DNA from: Methanobacteriota archaeon
GTDB taxonomy: Archaea > Halobacteriota > Methanomicrobia > Methanomicrobiales > Methanomicrobiaceae
Length of the DNA: 64,000 bases
Reading direction: 5' to 3'
Assembly (NCBI GenBank): GCA_016841665.1
Contig: JAENYT010000005.1
Coordinates: forward strand, 50,625-114,624
Shown here: piece after piece, positions 36,131 to 44,594 of the stretch
Position numbering within the stretch: the stretch's first letter is position 1
Layout of the letters: every line of letters begins with the position of its first letter
Made by a program: the position numbers and the translations under genes
The notes under the pieces: generated by a model
Told to the model about the DNA's origin: nothing
What the model saw: only the letters and a program-made list of their open reading frames with translations
The model's database searches: none

Positions 36131-36140
36131 AGATATAAAT
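36131..36140 (-). promoter_or_regulatory. TATA box for porCDAB
   Basis: The minus strand reads ATTTATATCT. With transcription starting about 25 bp downstream (near 36110), the leader would be roughly 10 nt and include the GGGGAT Shine-Dalgarno before the TTG start. Confidence 0.6.
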
Positions 36141-36182
36141 TCTCTGCTGCCGGCCCACGAATGTGGTATTAATTAATTATTT

Positions 36183-36323
36183 TCAAAAAATAAGCCTCAT
36201 TTTTAGTTTTTCCAGGTGTACAACCATCACCGCGGGGAGTGATGCATCAGGGGGTGCCAGGCGCACGCGATCGGGATGCTCCCATTCAACCAATTGCAGA
36301 TGGTTCCCGTCTGGATGAATCAT
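36183..36323 (-). CDS. Possible small protein downstream of marker 12
   Basis: A 46-codon frame from ATG 36323 that is open back to, and in frame with, the TGA of the marker 12 gene (65 codons in all). It has a host-like composition up to about 36210 and then runs into the AT-rich porC promoter. Content such as IHPDGNHLQLVEWEHPDR looks protein-like, but no family or Shine-Dalgarno is evident. It may be a small gene, a former C-terminal extension of marker 12, or chance. Confidence 0.25.
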   Translation of the reverse strand: MIHPDGNHLQLVEWEHPDRVRLAPPDASLPAVMVVHLEKLKMRLIF

Positions 36324-36377
36324 GAACGGGTGATGCGGCACCTGCAGAACCGGCACCGGCAATGCGGCGATCGAGGG

Positions 36378-37250
36378 TCAGATATCGACATCGAGTCCGA
36401 GGATCGTTCGAGCTCCGCCGAACACATCCCGGGCGATTTTGACCAATCCCCGTGCCGCACACCACTCATCGAACACATGCAAAGGCCTCTTTAGCAGCGT
36501 TTCCACCTCCGCGGCAATGTACGGTCCGCAGGATCCGGCGAGGGCGAGTTTTGCCTCCGGGTTGAGCACGGAGAGGGCGGCAATCTCCATCGCTGCAAAG
36601 AGGGCAAGCGTTCGCTCCTTGTCTGCTTCGGGCATGGTGTGGTTCACGCCGGCATGGAGGAAGGCCTCGTTTGCGGTCTCCTCACCCCAATCGATCCGCC
36701 GTATGGCAGCCACATCGAGCGCACCGTGCTGCGTGCCGGGTGCGAAGATGCAGGCATCGAGGGCGCCGCGGATCTTCCCTTCCTTGATGAGCAGCGTCAC
36801 CGTGTTGGAGCTCACATCCGAAACGACCACGTCGCCCCCCAGGGCGGAAAAGACCTCGTAGGCGATGCCGATCTTTTCCGGGCTCGCCTGGTGCGAATAG
36901 GCCTTGAACCGTGCATCGGTCGGAGAGCCCCGGTGCAGCCCGGGGATGACCACGGCGGGTAGATCGCTTTTTGCGATCTCGTCAAAGACACGGGTGCCGC
37001 CGCCGATGTGCTCGCCCGCCCCTTCGCGGGTGATCACGCCCCGGTTTGCTACCTTCCGGATATCGGTGATCGCGGCGATGGCATCCCCCATGGAGTAGCA
37101 GACCGCGATTCCCTCGATCTCGTCCAGTGGACAGAGGGTTTCTAAGTCCTGGTAGCGAAAATCACGGGCATCCGTTCTCGACAGTTTGAACACAGCTTCC
37201 TGCCCCGCAAACCGCATGGCGGTCGTCCCGTGATCGATCCCTATGTACAT
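36378..37250 (-). CDS. Methanogenesis marker protein 12
   Basis: 290 residues of the sugar-kinase/HSP70-actin (ASKHA) type. The phosphate loop YIGIDHGTTAMRF at the N-terminus, VVVSDVSSNTVTLLI (second phosphate loop, about 147-161) and ALAGSCGPYI (adenosine motif, about 252-261) are present. Homologues are found almost only in methanogens (TIGR03281-like), with unknown function. ATG 37250 gives the exact family N-terminus; the reading frame is open for a long way upstream only by chance opposite the epimerase gene. Confidence 0.9.
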   Translation of the reverse strand: MYIGIDHGTTAMRFAGQEAVFKLSRTDARDFRYQDLETLCPLDEIEGIAVCYSMGDAIAAITDIRKVANRGVITREGAGEHIGGGTRVFDEIAKSDLPAVVIPGLHRGSPTDARFKAYSHQASPEKIGIAYEVFSALGGDVVVSDVSSNTVTLLIKEGKIRGALDACIFAPGTQHGALDVAAIRRIDWGEETANEAFLHAGVNHTMPEADKERTLALFAAMEIAALSVLNPEAKLALAGSCGPYIAAEVETLLKRPLHVFDEWCAARGLVKIARDVFGGARTILGLDVDI

Positions 37251-37286
37251 AACAGTAATCCTTTTGCATGGAACGCATATTAGTGT

Positions 37287-38225
37287 ATGATGTTCGATAT
37301 CGTGACCGGGGGCGCCGGATTCATCGGATCCCATCTCGTGGATGCGCTCGTCGGCGGGGGCGACGAGGTGCTCGTCATCGATAACCTCGCGTCGGGTGAC
37401 GAGGCGAACCTCGCAGGACACCTCGAGGAGGAGAGGATACGGTTTCTCAAGGCTGATCTCCTCGACGACGGCTGGCAGGAGCAGCTGAAGGGGGCAGACC
37501 GGATCTACCATCTCGCCGCAGACCCCGATGTCAGGGGGAGCGTCCGCACGCCGGCCATGATGTTTGCCAACAACGTAGTGGCGACCGAGCGGGTGCTGGA
37601 GGCGATGCGGGCGCAGGACGTCCCGGAGATCGTCTTCACCTCGACCTCCACGGTCTACGGGGAGGCATCGGTCATCCCTACCCCGGAAACCTACGCGCCC
37701 ATGGAACCCATCTCGATCTACGGGGCGAGCAAGCTGGCGGGAGAGGCACTCATCTCCGCCTACTGCGCCTCGTTTGCCATGCGGGCGTGGGTATTCCGGT
37801 TCGCCAACATCATCGGGGAACGGAGCAACCACGGGGTCATCTGGGACTTTGTGCACAAATTGCGGGCGAATCCCGGAGAGCTCGAAATTCTCGGCGACGG
37901 ACGGCAGACCAAATCGTATCTCGACGTACAGTCCTGCGTCGCGGCCATGCTCTTTGCCGCAACCCACGCGAAAGAAGCCTACAATGTATTCAATATCGGC
38001 TCCGAGGACTGGGTGGACGTGAAAACCATCGCCGACATCATCGTCGAGGAGATGGAACTCACCCCCGTGCAGTACCGGTTCACAGGCGGCGACCGGGGAT
38101 GGGTCGGCGACGTGCCCAGAATGCAGCTCGCGGTCGCACGGCTGAAAGCTCTCGGGTGGAACCCTGAAACCGAATCTGCGGAATCCGTGCGCCGGGCGGT
38201 CCGTGCGCTTCTCGTATCGGTTTGA
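37287..38225 (+). CDS. NAD-dependent nucleoside-sugar epimerase/dehydratase
   Basis: 312 residues of the extended short-chain dehydrogenase family. The NAD loop TGGAGFIGSHLVD is at residues 7-19, followed by an Asp at the end of beta-2 (VIDNLASG). The catalytic site is TSTSTVYG (Ser/Thr) and YGASK (Tyr-x3-Lys, about 144-148). Most like UDP-glucose 4-epimerase/GalE relatives of archaea; the exact sugar is not readable. Two ATGs are adjacent (37287 and 37290). Next gene is 3 bp downstream. Confidence 0.9.
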   Translation: MMFDIVTGGAGFIGSHLVDALVGGGDEVLVIDNLASGDEANLAGHLEEERIRFLKADLLDDGWQEQLKGADRIYHLAADPDVRGSVRTPAMMFANNVVATERVLEAMRAQDVPEIVFTSTSTVYGEASVIPTPETYAPMEPISIYGASKLAGEALISAYCASFAMRAWVFRFANIIGERSNHGVIWDFVHKLRANPGELEILGDGRQTKSYLDVQSCVAAMLFAATHAKEAYNVFNIGSEDWVDVKTIADIIVEEMELTPVQYRFTGGDRGWVGDVPRMQLAVARLKALGWNPETESAESVRRAVRALLVSV

Positions 38226-38228
38226 CGC

Positions 38229-38711
38229 ATGGATACTGGTGCCGCGATTCTCGTACTGGTGCTGAGCGCAACGCCCGGCTTCGAGGCGCGCTACGCGATA
38301 CCGCTGGCCATCAACACACTCGGGTTTACTCCGGTCGAGGCATTCGCCCTCGGTCTTGTCGGCAACCTCATCCCGGTGGTGGCCCTGCTGGTGCTCCTCG
38401 AACCGGTGTCCGACTACTTAAGCTGCCATGTCCCGTTCTTCAACCGGTTCTTCACCTGGCTCTTCGACCGGACACGACGGCACAGCGAGCGGTTCGAGCG
38501 CTGGGGCGCGCTCGCCCTGATCCCCTTCGTGGCGGTGCCCCTTCCCGTCACGGGCGCATGGACGGCATGCGCCGCAGCGTTTGTCTTCGGCATCAGGTTC
38601 AGGTACGCCCTCCCCACCATCTTCGCGGGCATGGTCATCGCCGCACTGGCCACCACGCTCGGCGTCACCACCCTGCAGGCTCTGATCCCATTAATGGGAG
38701 GAATGACATGA
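38229..38711 (+). CDS. Small multidrug export family membrane protein (COG2426)
   Basis: 160 residues with four to five hydrophobic segments. ATPGFEARYAIPLAI near residues 13-27 and ALIPFVAVPLPVTGAWTAC near 95-113 match the PF06695 family, whose drug-export role is putative. Overlaps apgM by ATGA and lies 3 bp after the epimerase. Confidence 0.85.
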   Translation: MDTGAAILVLVLSATPGFEARYAIPLAINTLGFTPVEAFALGLVGNLIPVVALLVLLEPVSDYLSCHVPFFNRFFTWLFDRTRRHSERFERWGALALIPFVAVPLPVTGAWTACAAAFVFGIRFRYALPTIFAGMVIAALATTLGVTTLQALIPLMGGMT

Positions 38712-39859
38712 AAGCGATTGTAATCCTTGGAGACGGCATGGCAGATGAGCCTCTGCCAGAGCTGGGCGGAAAAACCCCCCTTGCATACGCAGATACGCCG
38801 AATATGGACACCATCGCCCGGGCTGGGAGGTGCGGCCTTCTGAGGACCGTTCCGGCGGGGTTCGAACCGGGAAGCGATATCGCCAACCTCTCGGTGCTGG
38901 GCTACGACCCGCGGGAGTACTACACCGGAAGAGGGCCCCTGGAAGCGGTGAACATGGGCGTTGACCTCGATCCCGAGGATATCGCCTACCGCTGCAACCT
39001 GGTGACGGTCCGCGATGGCGTGATGGAGGACTTCTCCGCCGGCCATATCTCCAGCGAGGAGGGAGAGGAGCTCATCAGCGCTCTCGATGCGCGGCTGGAT
39101 GGGGTGACGCTCGTTTCGGGGATCAGCTACCGCAACCTGCTGGTAGTGCGCGGGGGCGAGGGCGCGGTCACCACGCCGCCTCACGACATCGTCGGCCAGG
39201 AGATCGCGGATTTCCTCCCCGAGGGCATCGACGCGGGACTGCTTCGCCGCTGCATGGAGGAGAGCAGGGAGGTGCTCGATGCCCACCCCCTCAACACCCG
39301 CCGCATCGCCGAAGGAGGGCTCCCGGCGACAATGATCTGGCCGTGGAGTGGTGGGAGGAAACCCGCACTCCCCGATTTCGCAGAAAAATATGGCTGCTCG
39401 GGGGGGATGATCTCGGCCGTCGACCTCCTCAACGGGATCGCCCGCTGCGCGGGAATGCAGGTGATCGACGTGCCGGGCGCAACCGGCTTCCTGGACACCG
39501 ATTACGAGGCAAAGGCTCGTTATGCCATCGAAGCACTGGAGACGCTCGAATTCGTGTACATGCATGTCGAGGCCCCCGACGAGGCCGGCCACATGGGGAG
39601 CATCGAGGAGAAGGTACGTGCCATCGAGCGCCTCGATGCCGTGACGGGGATGATCCTCGAGGAGGTGGAGGGGACCATCGCCGTGCTCCCCGACCACTAC
39701 ACCCCCATCCGCCTTCGCACCCATACCGCGGATCCGGTCCCCTTTGCGGTGCTCGGCAAGGGCATCGACTCGACCGGATCATATTCTGAAAAAGAGGCTG
39801 CGAAGGGGTCGTTCGGGACTATGGAGGGGACAGAGTTTCTCTCCATGCTCCTCTCATAA
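38708..39859 (+). CDS. apgM: 2,3-bisphosphoglycerate-independent phosphoglycerate mutase (archaeal type)
   Basis: 383 residues. Interconverts 3- and 2-phosphoglycerate in gluconeogenesis and glycolysis. The alkaline-phosphatase superfamily start VILGDGMADEPL has the first metal Asp, and the catalytic Ser is in SDIANLSVLGYDP (about residues 55-67). The metal ligands in HVEAPDEAGHMG (about 282-293) and the DHYTP motif (about 330) are all present. ATG 38708 overlaps the previous stop (ATGA); a much longer frame upstream is only antisense/out-of-frame read-through of that gene. Confidence 0.93.
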   Translation: MKAIVILGDGMADEPLPELGGKTPLAYADTPNMDTIARAGRCGLLRTVPAGFEPGSDIANLSVLGYDPREYYTGRGPLEAVNMGVDLDPEDIAYRCNLVTVRDGVMEDFSAGHISSEEGEELISALDARLDGVTLVSGISYRNLLVVRGGEGAVTTPPHDIVGQEIADFLPEGIDAGLLRRCMEESREVLDAHPLNTRRIAEGGLPATMIWPWSGGRKPALPDFAEKYGCSGGMISAVDLLNGIARCAGMQVIDVPGATGFLDTDYEAKARYAIEALETLEFVYMHVEAPDEAGHMGSIEEKVRAIERLDAVTGMILEEVEGTIAVLPDHYTPIRLRTHTADPVPFAVLGKGIDSTGSYSEKEAAKGSFGTMEGTEFLSMLLS

Positions 39860-39941
39860 CGCATGGAATGCCGGCATCAGGCCCCTGCTTCATCACGGTC
39901 GGGTCAGTGGGGGTAACTCTCATCATCTGCCATACAATGGC

Positions 39942-39965
39942 CGGACATTCTGTCCGTTCTTTTTC
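39942..39965 (+). terminator. Hairpin plus T-rich terminator after apgM
   Basis: CGGACA-TTC-TGTCCG (39942-39956) forms a perfect 6-bp stem with a 3-nt loop and is followed by TTCTTTTTCCC. It lies 83 bp after the apgM stop, before the RFAP synthase promoter (TATA-like ATTATAATG near 39980). Confidence 0.5.
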
Positions 39966-40031
39966 CCTATCCCTATCATTATAATGTTATTTGGTTAATA
40001 ATTTGGTACGGGAACACCGGACTGATGCACC

Positions 40032-41564
40032 ATGCACATCGCCGAAAAAATGAAAGAGATCGAAAGAGAGGTCGGAACGCTATCCCCTGTTCACAAAATG
40101 CTTCTCGGAACCGACGGCTCGGTCACCCGGCTGCTCGAGATCATCACCGGTCACGCCGTCACCGTCGTCACCAGGTCGCAGGAAGTGGTGCACGCCGACA
40201 AAACCACGGCAGATCTGCTCGCTATCGAGGAGGGGGACCGGATCAACCATCGGGTGGTCGAGCTCAGGGATGCAGAAACCAATGGAGTGCTGGTTTATGC
40301 GGTATCTGATACGCCGATTTCGCGCCTCTCAAAACAATTCAAGGACGACCTGATGAAGGCGGATGTGCCGATCGGCACGATCATGCAGAACCACCGGATA
40401 GAGGCCCGGCGTGAGATCCTGGACGCACAGGTTCTCACCGCGGATCCCGCACTCAGCGCCGTCTTTGACATCTATCGCCATGAACCGCTCCTGAACAGGC
40501 GCTACCAGATTATTCACCGGGAACTGCCTCTCATCACCATCGAAGAGACGTTTCCCTACCACCTCTTCGAGGACGAGCAGAAGATCATCGTCACCGCACC
40601 GTCGCGCATTCACCTCGGCCTGATCGATATGAACGGATCCCTGGGGAGGATCGATGGAGGGGTCGGAATTGCTCTGAAAGACCCTGGAATCATGATCGAG
40701 GTAAAAAGAGGCGATGGAATCGAGATCCATGGCGGGGATGATGAGTGCAGGAATGCGGTTCGGAAGGCGGCGGAGAGAATGCATGAAGCGATGCATATCC
40801 CCGAAGGCGCCGACATCACCCTGCGCCGGACCTACCCCCGGCACGTCGGGCTCGGAAGCGGGACACAGCTCGCACTCGCTACGGCATCCGCCATCGCAGA
40901 ACTTCACGGACAGCACCTGCCCGCCGGTGCCCTGGCACGCATCGTGGGGCGGGGCGGCACCTCGGGCATCGGCACTGCCGCCTTCGAACGCGGCGGTTTC
41001 ATCCTCGACGGGGGGCATACCTTTGGATCACAGGGAGAAAAGGCGCATTTCAGCCCATCATCAGCCTCCCGGGGGCTGCGGCCCGCACCGGTGATAGTAC
41101 AACAGTCCTTCCCCGAGGACTGGCGCATCCTGCTCGCCATCCCGCACCTCCCCCCAGGCGCAAACGCTGCAACGGAGGTGGATATCTTCAGGCAATACTG
41201 CCCGGTACCCATCGAAGAAGTCCGTGCACTTGCCCACGAGATTCTCATGCGCATGCTCCCCGCCCTGGTTGAGCGCGACCTTGACGCCTTCGGTACGGCA
41301 ATCAATCATCTCCAGTCTCTCGGATTCAAACGGGTCGAGCTTGCCCTGCAGCCGCCGGCAGTGCACGACCTCCTCGGAGTAATGCGTGACGCGGGGGCGG
41401 CAGGAGCCGGGATGAGCTCGTTCGGCCCGGCCCTCTATGCGGTCGGAGATACCGGGATGAGCGAGGTGGAACGCGCCGCGCGGGAATGCCTTGAAGCGAT
41501 GGGCGGTGGAGAAACACTGATTACGACAGCAAATAATGCTGGAGCAGAACAGAGGCTCACATAG
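40032..41564 (+). CDS. Fusion of chorismate pyruvate-lyase-like (DUF98) domain and beta-RFAP synthase
   Basis: 510 residues. Residues 1-175 resemble UbiC/DUF98 chorismate lyase (HKMLLGTDGSVTRLLE, then INHRVVELRD). Residues 190-510 are the GHMP-fold beta-ribofuranosylaminobenzene 5'-phosphate synthase: PSRIHLGLIDMNG, the phosphate loop PRHVGLGSGTQLALA, and GRGGTSGIGTAAF. RFAP synthase makes the first committed intermediate of methanopterin from PRPP and a 4-substituted benzoate, which chorismate lyase supplies as 4-hydroxybenzoate. The two halves are thus consecutive enzymes. A TATA box lies near 39980; the next gene starts 23 bp later. Confidence 0.88.
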   Translation: MHIAEKMKEIEREVGTLSPVHKMLLGTDGSVTRLLEIITGHAVTVVTRSQEVVHADKTTADLLAIEEGDRINHRVVELRDAETNGVLVYAVSDTPISRLSKQFKDDLMKADVPIGTIMQNHRIEARREILDAQVLTADPALSAVFDIYRHEPLLNRRYQIIHRELPLITIEETFPYHLFEDEQKIIVTAPSRIHLGLIDMNGSLGRIDGGVGIALKDPGIMIEVKRGDGIEIHGGDDECRNAVRKAAERMHEAMHIPEGADITLRRTYPRHVGLGSGTQLALATASAIAELHGQHLPAGALARIVGRGGTSGIGTAAFERGGFILDGGHTFGSQGEKAHFSPSSASRGLRPAPVIVQQSFPEDWRILLAIPHLPPGANAATEVDIFRQYCPVPIEEVRALAHEILMRMLPALVERDLDAFGTAINHLQSLGFKRVELALQPPAVHDLLGVMRDAGAAGAGMSSFGPALYAVGDTGMSEVERAARECLEAMGGGETLITTANNAGAEQRLT

Positions 41565-41587
41565 TTACAGCAATGGAGGATGAAACG

Positions 41588-42217
41588 ATGGTATCAAAGA
41601 AAACACTCAGTATCGGAATCACGGTCAATCTGGAGAATTACGAGAATCTCCGCCTTGAGGTGGACGGCGAGGTGGCTACCCCGGAGGATGCGAAGGCCCT
41701 GGTCGCCTACCTCGATGATGTGCTGGCAGGGATGGGACGGAGCGATCCGGCGACAGCCAGAAAGATCGACAGTTACCGCAGCCGCGTGCTCAGCATCCCC
41801 GGGATCAGCAGGGAACTGGAAATGGCTGAGATCGTCGAGGAGGAGGTGGCGATCTCCGCAGAAAAAGAGAGGGAAGTGCTCATTGCCGAGCAGCCGGTCA
41901 TAGAAGCGGTCCAAGGGGGCGATCTGACCGAATCGCTCTACCATACCCCTGCCGATGCCGCGTGTGTCGGCGAGAACTCTAACCATGCAGGGGAGCGGAT
42001 TGCCGCCGACGTCCCGGGGATGGCGGAAGAGCTGTTGGAGATCTGTGAGTGCGCCGCCCAGCCCGAGGTATCACCCGCCAAAGAGGCGCCCGCGAAGGGC
42101 GAAGAAGTACTTGTCTGCAGCATCTGCGGTGCGACCATCTCCCGGGCGCAGGAGCAACTCTCCCAGCTCTTCATCGGCAAGGCGCTGTGCAAAAAGTGTA
42201 TGGATGCCAGGGATTGA
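41588..42217 (+). CDS. Acidic protein with C-terminal zinc ribbon, unknown function
   Basis: 209 residues. Residues 1-60 are a conserved-looking beta/alpha segment (TLSIGITVNLENYENLRLE). The middle (70-165) is acidic and low complexity, and the C-terminus has C-x2-C...C-x2-C (CSICGATI, CKKCMDARD). I do not recognise the family. ATG 41588 is chosen because GGAGGATGA lies 8 nt before it; an ATG at 41573 would swallow that site. It is 23 bp after the RFAP synthase fusion, so a shared transcript is likely. Confidence 0.72.
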   Translation: MVSKKTLSIGITVNLENYENLRLEVDGEVATPEDAKALVAYLDDVLAGMGRSDPATARKIDSYRSRVLSIPGISRELEMAEIVEEEVAISAEKEREVLIAEQPVIEAVQGGDLTESLYHTPADAACVGENSNHAGERIAADVPGMAEELLEICECAAQPEVSPAKEAPAKGEEVLVCSICGATISRAQEQLSQLFIGKALCKKCMDARD

Positions 42218-42276
42218 GCGCGGGGCGGAAGTGAAAAGCTGCCAATCTTAAATACTCCTCTATTGAGATTTGTATA

Positions 42277-43401
42277 ATGAAAAAGAATCTGCTGATGTGG
42301 GACGAGACGCTTTTTCGCGATCCAGAGGTCTTTGAGATCGACTATGTCCCCGAGCAGTTCAACTACCGAGAGACCCAGATGAGGGAGCTCGCCTTCCAGA
42401 TACGGCCCGGCCTTCGAGGGGGGCGCCCCCTCAACACCATCTGCAGGGGGCTTCCCGGCACCGGCAAGACGACCTGCATACGCAAACTCTTTTCCGAAAT
42501 AGAGGAAACGACAAAGAAGCTCATCCCGGTCTACATCAACTGCCAGATCGACAACACCAAATTCGCCATATTCTCCCAGATCTACCGGAAACTCTCCGGC
42601 CACCTCCCTCCCGCTTCGGGCACCTCGTTCAAGCAGGTGTTCGACGCCGTCGGCCGCCTGCTGGCGAAAGAGAACACCGTGCTTATCGTCTGCCTCGACG
42701 ATGCCAATTACCTGCTCTACGAAAATGAGATCAACCGGGTGCTCTATACCCTCCTCCGCGCCCACGAATCGTATCCCGGCACCAGGATCGGGGTCATCAC
42801 CGTCATCAGCGACATGAACGTCGATCTCCTGAGAGAGGTGGATGCCAGGGTGGCCTCGGTCTTCCGGCCCACCGAGATCTACTTTCCGCCCTACAGCGAG
42901 GCGGAAGCGCGTGACATCCTGGCCGAGCGCGTCCTGCAGGGCCTCTATCCGGGGGTTCTCTCCGAAGAGCTGCTCGATCTGGTGACAGAGCAGACCATGA
43001 AGAGCGGAGACCTTCGCGTCGGCATCGATCTCATCAAGCGGGCGGCACTGAACGCAGAACATGATGCCCGCCGTTTCATCGAAAAGGATGATGTATGCCG
43101 CGCTTATGAGATTTCAAAGTACCTGCACCTCACGTTCACGGTCCGGACGCTGAAGCAGGAGGAACAGCAGGTGCTCCGCCGTATTGCCGAAATGAGCATA
43201 TCGGAGCAGGAAATGGCGTCAGGCAAGGTCTTTTCCGCGGTCAAAGAGGATGCGGCGATCGGGTATACCCGCTTTTACGAGATCGTCAAGAAGCTGGACT
43301 CCATGCGGCTCATCAACCTTCACTACCGGCAGGGGCGAGGCAGAACCCGCCTGATCACCCTTCGCTATGACCCTGAGAGGGTCATCGAACTCCTGATGTA
43401 G
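42277..43401 (+). CDS. cdc6: Orc1/Cdc6 family replication initiator
   Basis: 374 residues. The AAA+ core has Walker A GLPGTGKTTC (about 66-75) and Walker B region IVCLDDANYLL (about 135-145). The second acidic residue is Asp where many Orc1 have Glu. Sensor-2 and a C-terminal winged helix (about 290-374) follow. It is the shorter, divergent archaeal Orc1/Cdc6 type, perhaps the second paralogue. A TATA-like CTTAAATACT lies 30-40 bp upstream. The 59-bp upstream gap holds no recognisable origin boxes. Confidence 0.9.
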   Translation: MKKNLLMWDETLFRDPEVFEIDYVPEQFNYRETQMRELAFQIRPGLRGGRPLNTICRGLPGTGKTTCIRKLFSEIEETTKKLIPVYINCQIDNTKFAIFSQIYRKLSGHLPPASGTSFKQVFDAVGRLLAKENTVLIVCLDDANYLLYENEINRVLYTLLRAHESYPGTRIGVITVISDMNVDLLREVDARVASVFRPTEIYFPPYSEAEARDILAERVLQGLYPGVLSEELLDLVTEQTMKSGDLRVGIDLIKRAALNAEHDARRFIEKDDVCRAYEISKYLHLTFTVRTLKQEEQQVLRRIAEMSISEQEMASGKVFSAVKEDAAIGYTRFYEIVKKLDSMRLINLHYRQGRGRTRLITLRYDPERVIELLM

Positions 43402-43483
43402 GAGCTTCCAAGCCATTTGACAATCCTTATTAATTCTGCACCACTATTCTGGTTCACCAATTGTAATATGGGGGACAAGTATT

Positions 43484-44431
43484 TTGATCAGTGTAAATGA
43501 ACTCGCGTTGGAGATTTTTGAGGACCTTGCGGAGTACCCGGAGGAGTTTAACGCAGCATTCCACCAGCTGGACAATGGTGCACGGATCGTTGACTGCGGG
43601 GTGAGCACCCGCGGCGGATACCTCGCAGGAAAGCGGTTCACCGAGATCTGTATGGGTGGGCTCGGGGAGGTCAACTTCCGGATGGGGCATATCAGGGACA
43701 TTCCCCTCCCGTTCATCGATGTGAACACGGACTTCCCGTCCATTTCCTGCCTTGGTGCGCAGAAGGCAGGATGGACGGTCAAGGTGGGCAATTTCTTTGC
43801 CATGGGGAGCGGTCCTGCCCGTGCACTCTCCCTCAAGCCCAAGCACACCTATGAGGTCATCGACTACGAGGACGACTCCGACTACGCCGTGATCGCACTG
43901 GAGAGCGACACGCTGCCCAACGGGGAAGTGATGGAGAAGATCGCCGATGAGTGCAACGTGGACGTCGCAAACACCTGTGCGGTGGTGGCGCCGACGGCAT
44001 CTCCCGTGGGCTCCATCCAGGTTGCGGGAAGGTGCGTGGAGACGGCGATCTACAAGCTCAACGAACTGGGCTTCGATACCAGAAAGATCGTCTCCGCAAT
44101 CGGCACCGCGCCGCTCCCGCCGGTCAAGAAAGACTCCACCCGGGCGATGGGCTGCACCAATGATGCCACCATCTACCACGGGCGGATCTACCTGACCATG
44201 AATGCACCCGAGATCAAGGACTACCTGGAAAAGATCCCCAGCCTGAAGTCCTCTTCCTATGGAAAGCCCTTCTATGACACCTTCAAGGAGGCGGAGTTCG
44301 ACTTCTACAAGATCGATACCGGCCTCTTCTCTCCGGCAGAAGTGATCATCAACGAGCTCTCCGAGGGTGCCGTCTACCATGTCGGCACCGTGAACGAGGA
44401 AGTCACGCTCCAGTCTTTCGGCCTCCTCTAA
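43484..44431 (+). CDS. mch: Methenyltetrahydromethanopterin cyclohydrolase
   Basis: 315 residues. Catalyses reversible hydrolysis/cyclisation between N5-formyl- and N5,N10-methenyl-H4MPT, a core C1 step of CO2 reduction to methane. Family blocks include NGARIVDCGVSTRGGY, MGSGPARAL, ANTCAVVAPTASPVGS and ESDTLPNGEVM. The start is TTG 43484: it gives the conserved MISVNELALE beginning, GGGGGA lies 7 nt upstream, and no in-frame ATG or GTG fits. A TATA-like CTTATTAATT is near 43426. A T-run (44436-44443) after the stop could terminate it. Confidence 0.96.
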   Translation: MISVNELALEIFEDLAEYPEEFNAAFHQLDNGARIVDCGVSTRGGYLAGKRFTEICMGGLGEVNFRMGHIRDIPLPFIDVNTDFPSISCLGAQKAGWTVKVGNFFAMGSGPARALSLKPKHTYEVIDYEDDSDYAVIALESDTLPNGEVMEKIADECNVDVANTCAVVAPTASPVGSIQVAGRCVETAIYKLNELGFDTRKIVSAIGTAPLPPVKKDSTRAMGCTNDATIYHGRIYLTMNAPEIKDYLEKIPSLKSSSYGKPFYDTFKEAEFDFYKIDTGLFSPAEVIINELSEGAVYHVGTVNEEVTLQSFGLL

Positions 44432-44594
44432 CCAATATTTTTTTTGCAGAGTCCGACACAAGGGTGCCGGCAGGCTGTAACCATTTTTCGGGGCGGCATC
44501 GGTGCAGCCCGGCGTCGAGCATGCCGCGATCAGGAGAGGTTTTTGGACATGGAGGCGCACGGCGATGCCGGTACCGCACGGCGGGGATGCAGGG

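Noticed and set aside
38222..38707. Long open frame that would extend apgM by 162 codons at its N-terminus
   Set aside because: It is the out-of-frame shadow of the small multidrug-export gene; ApgM homology starts exactly at the ATG 38708, which overlaps the previous stop as ATGA.
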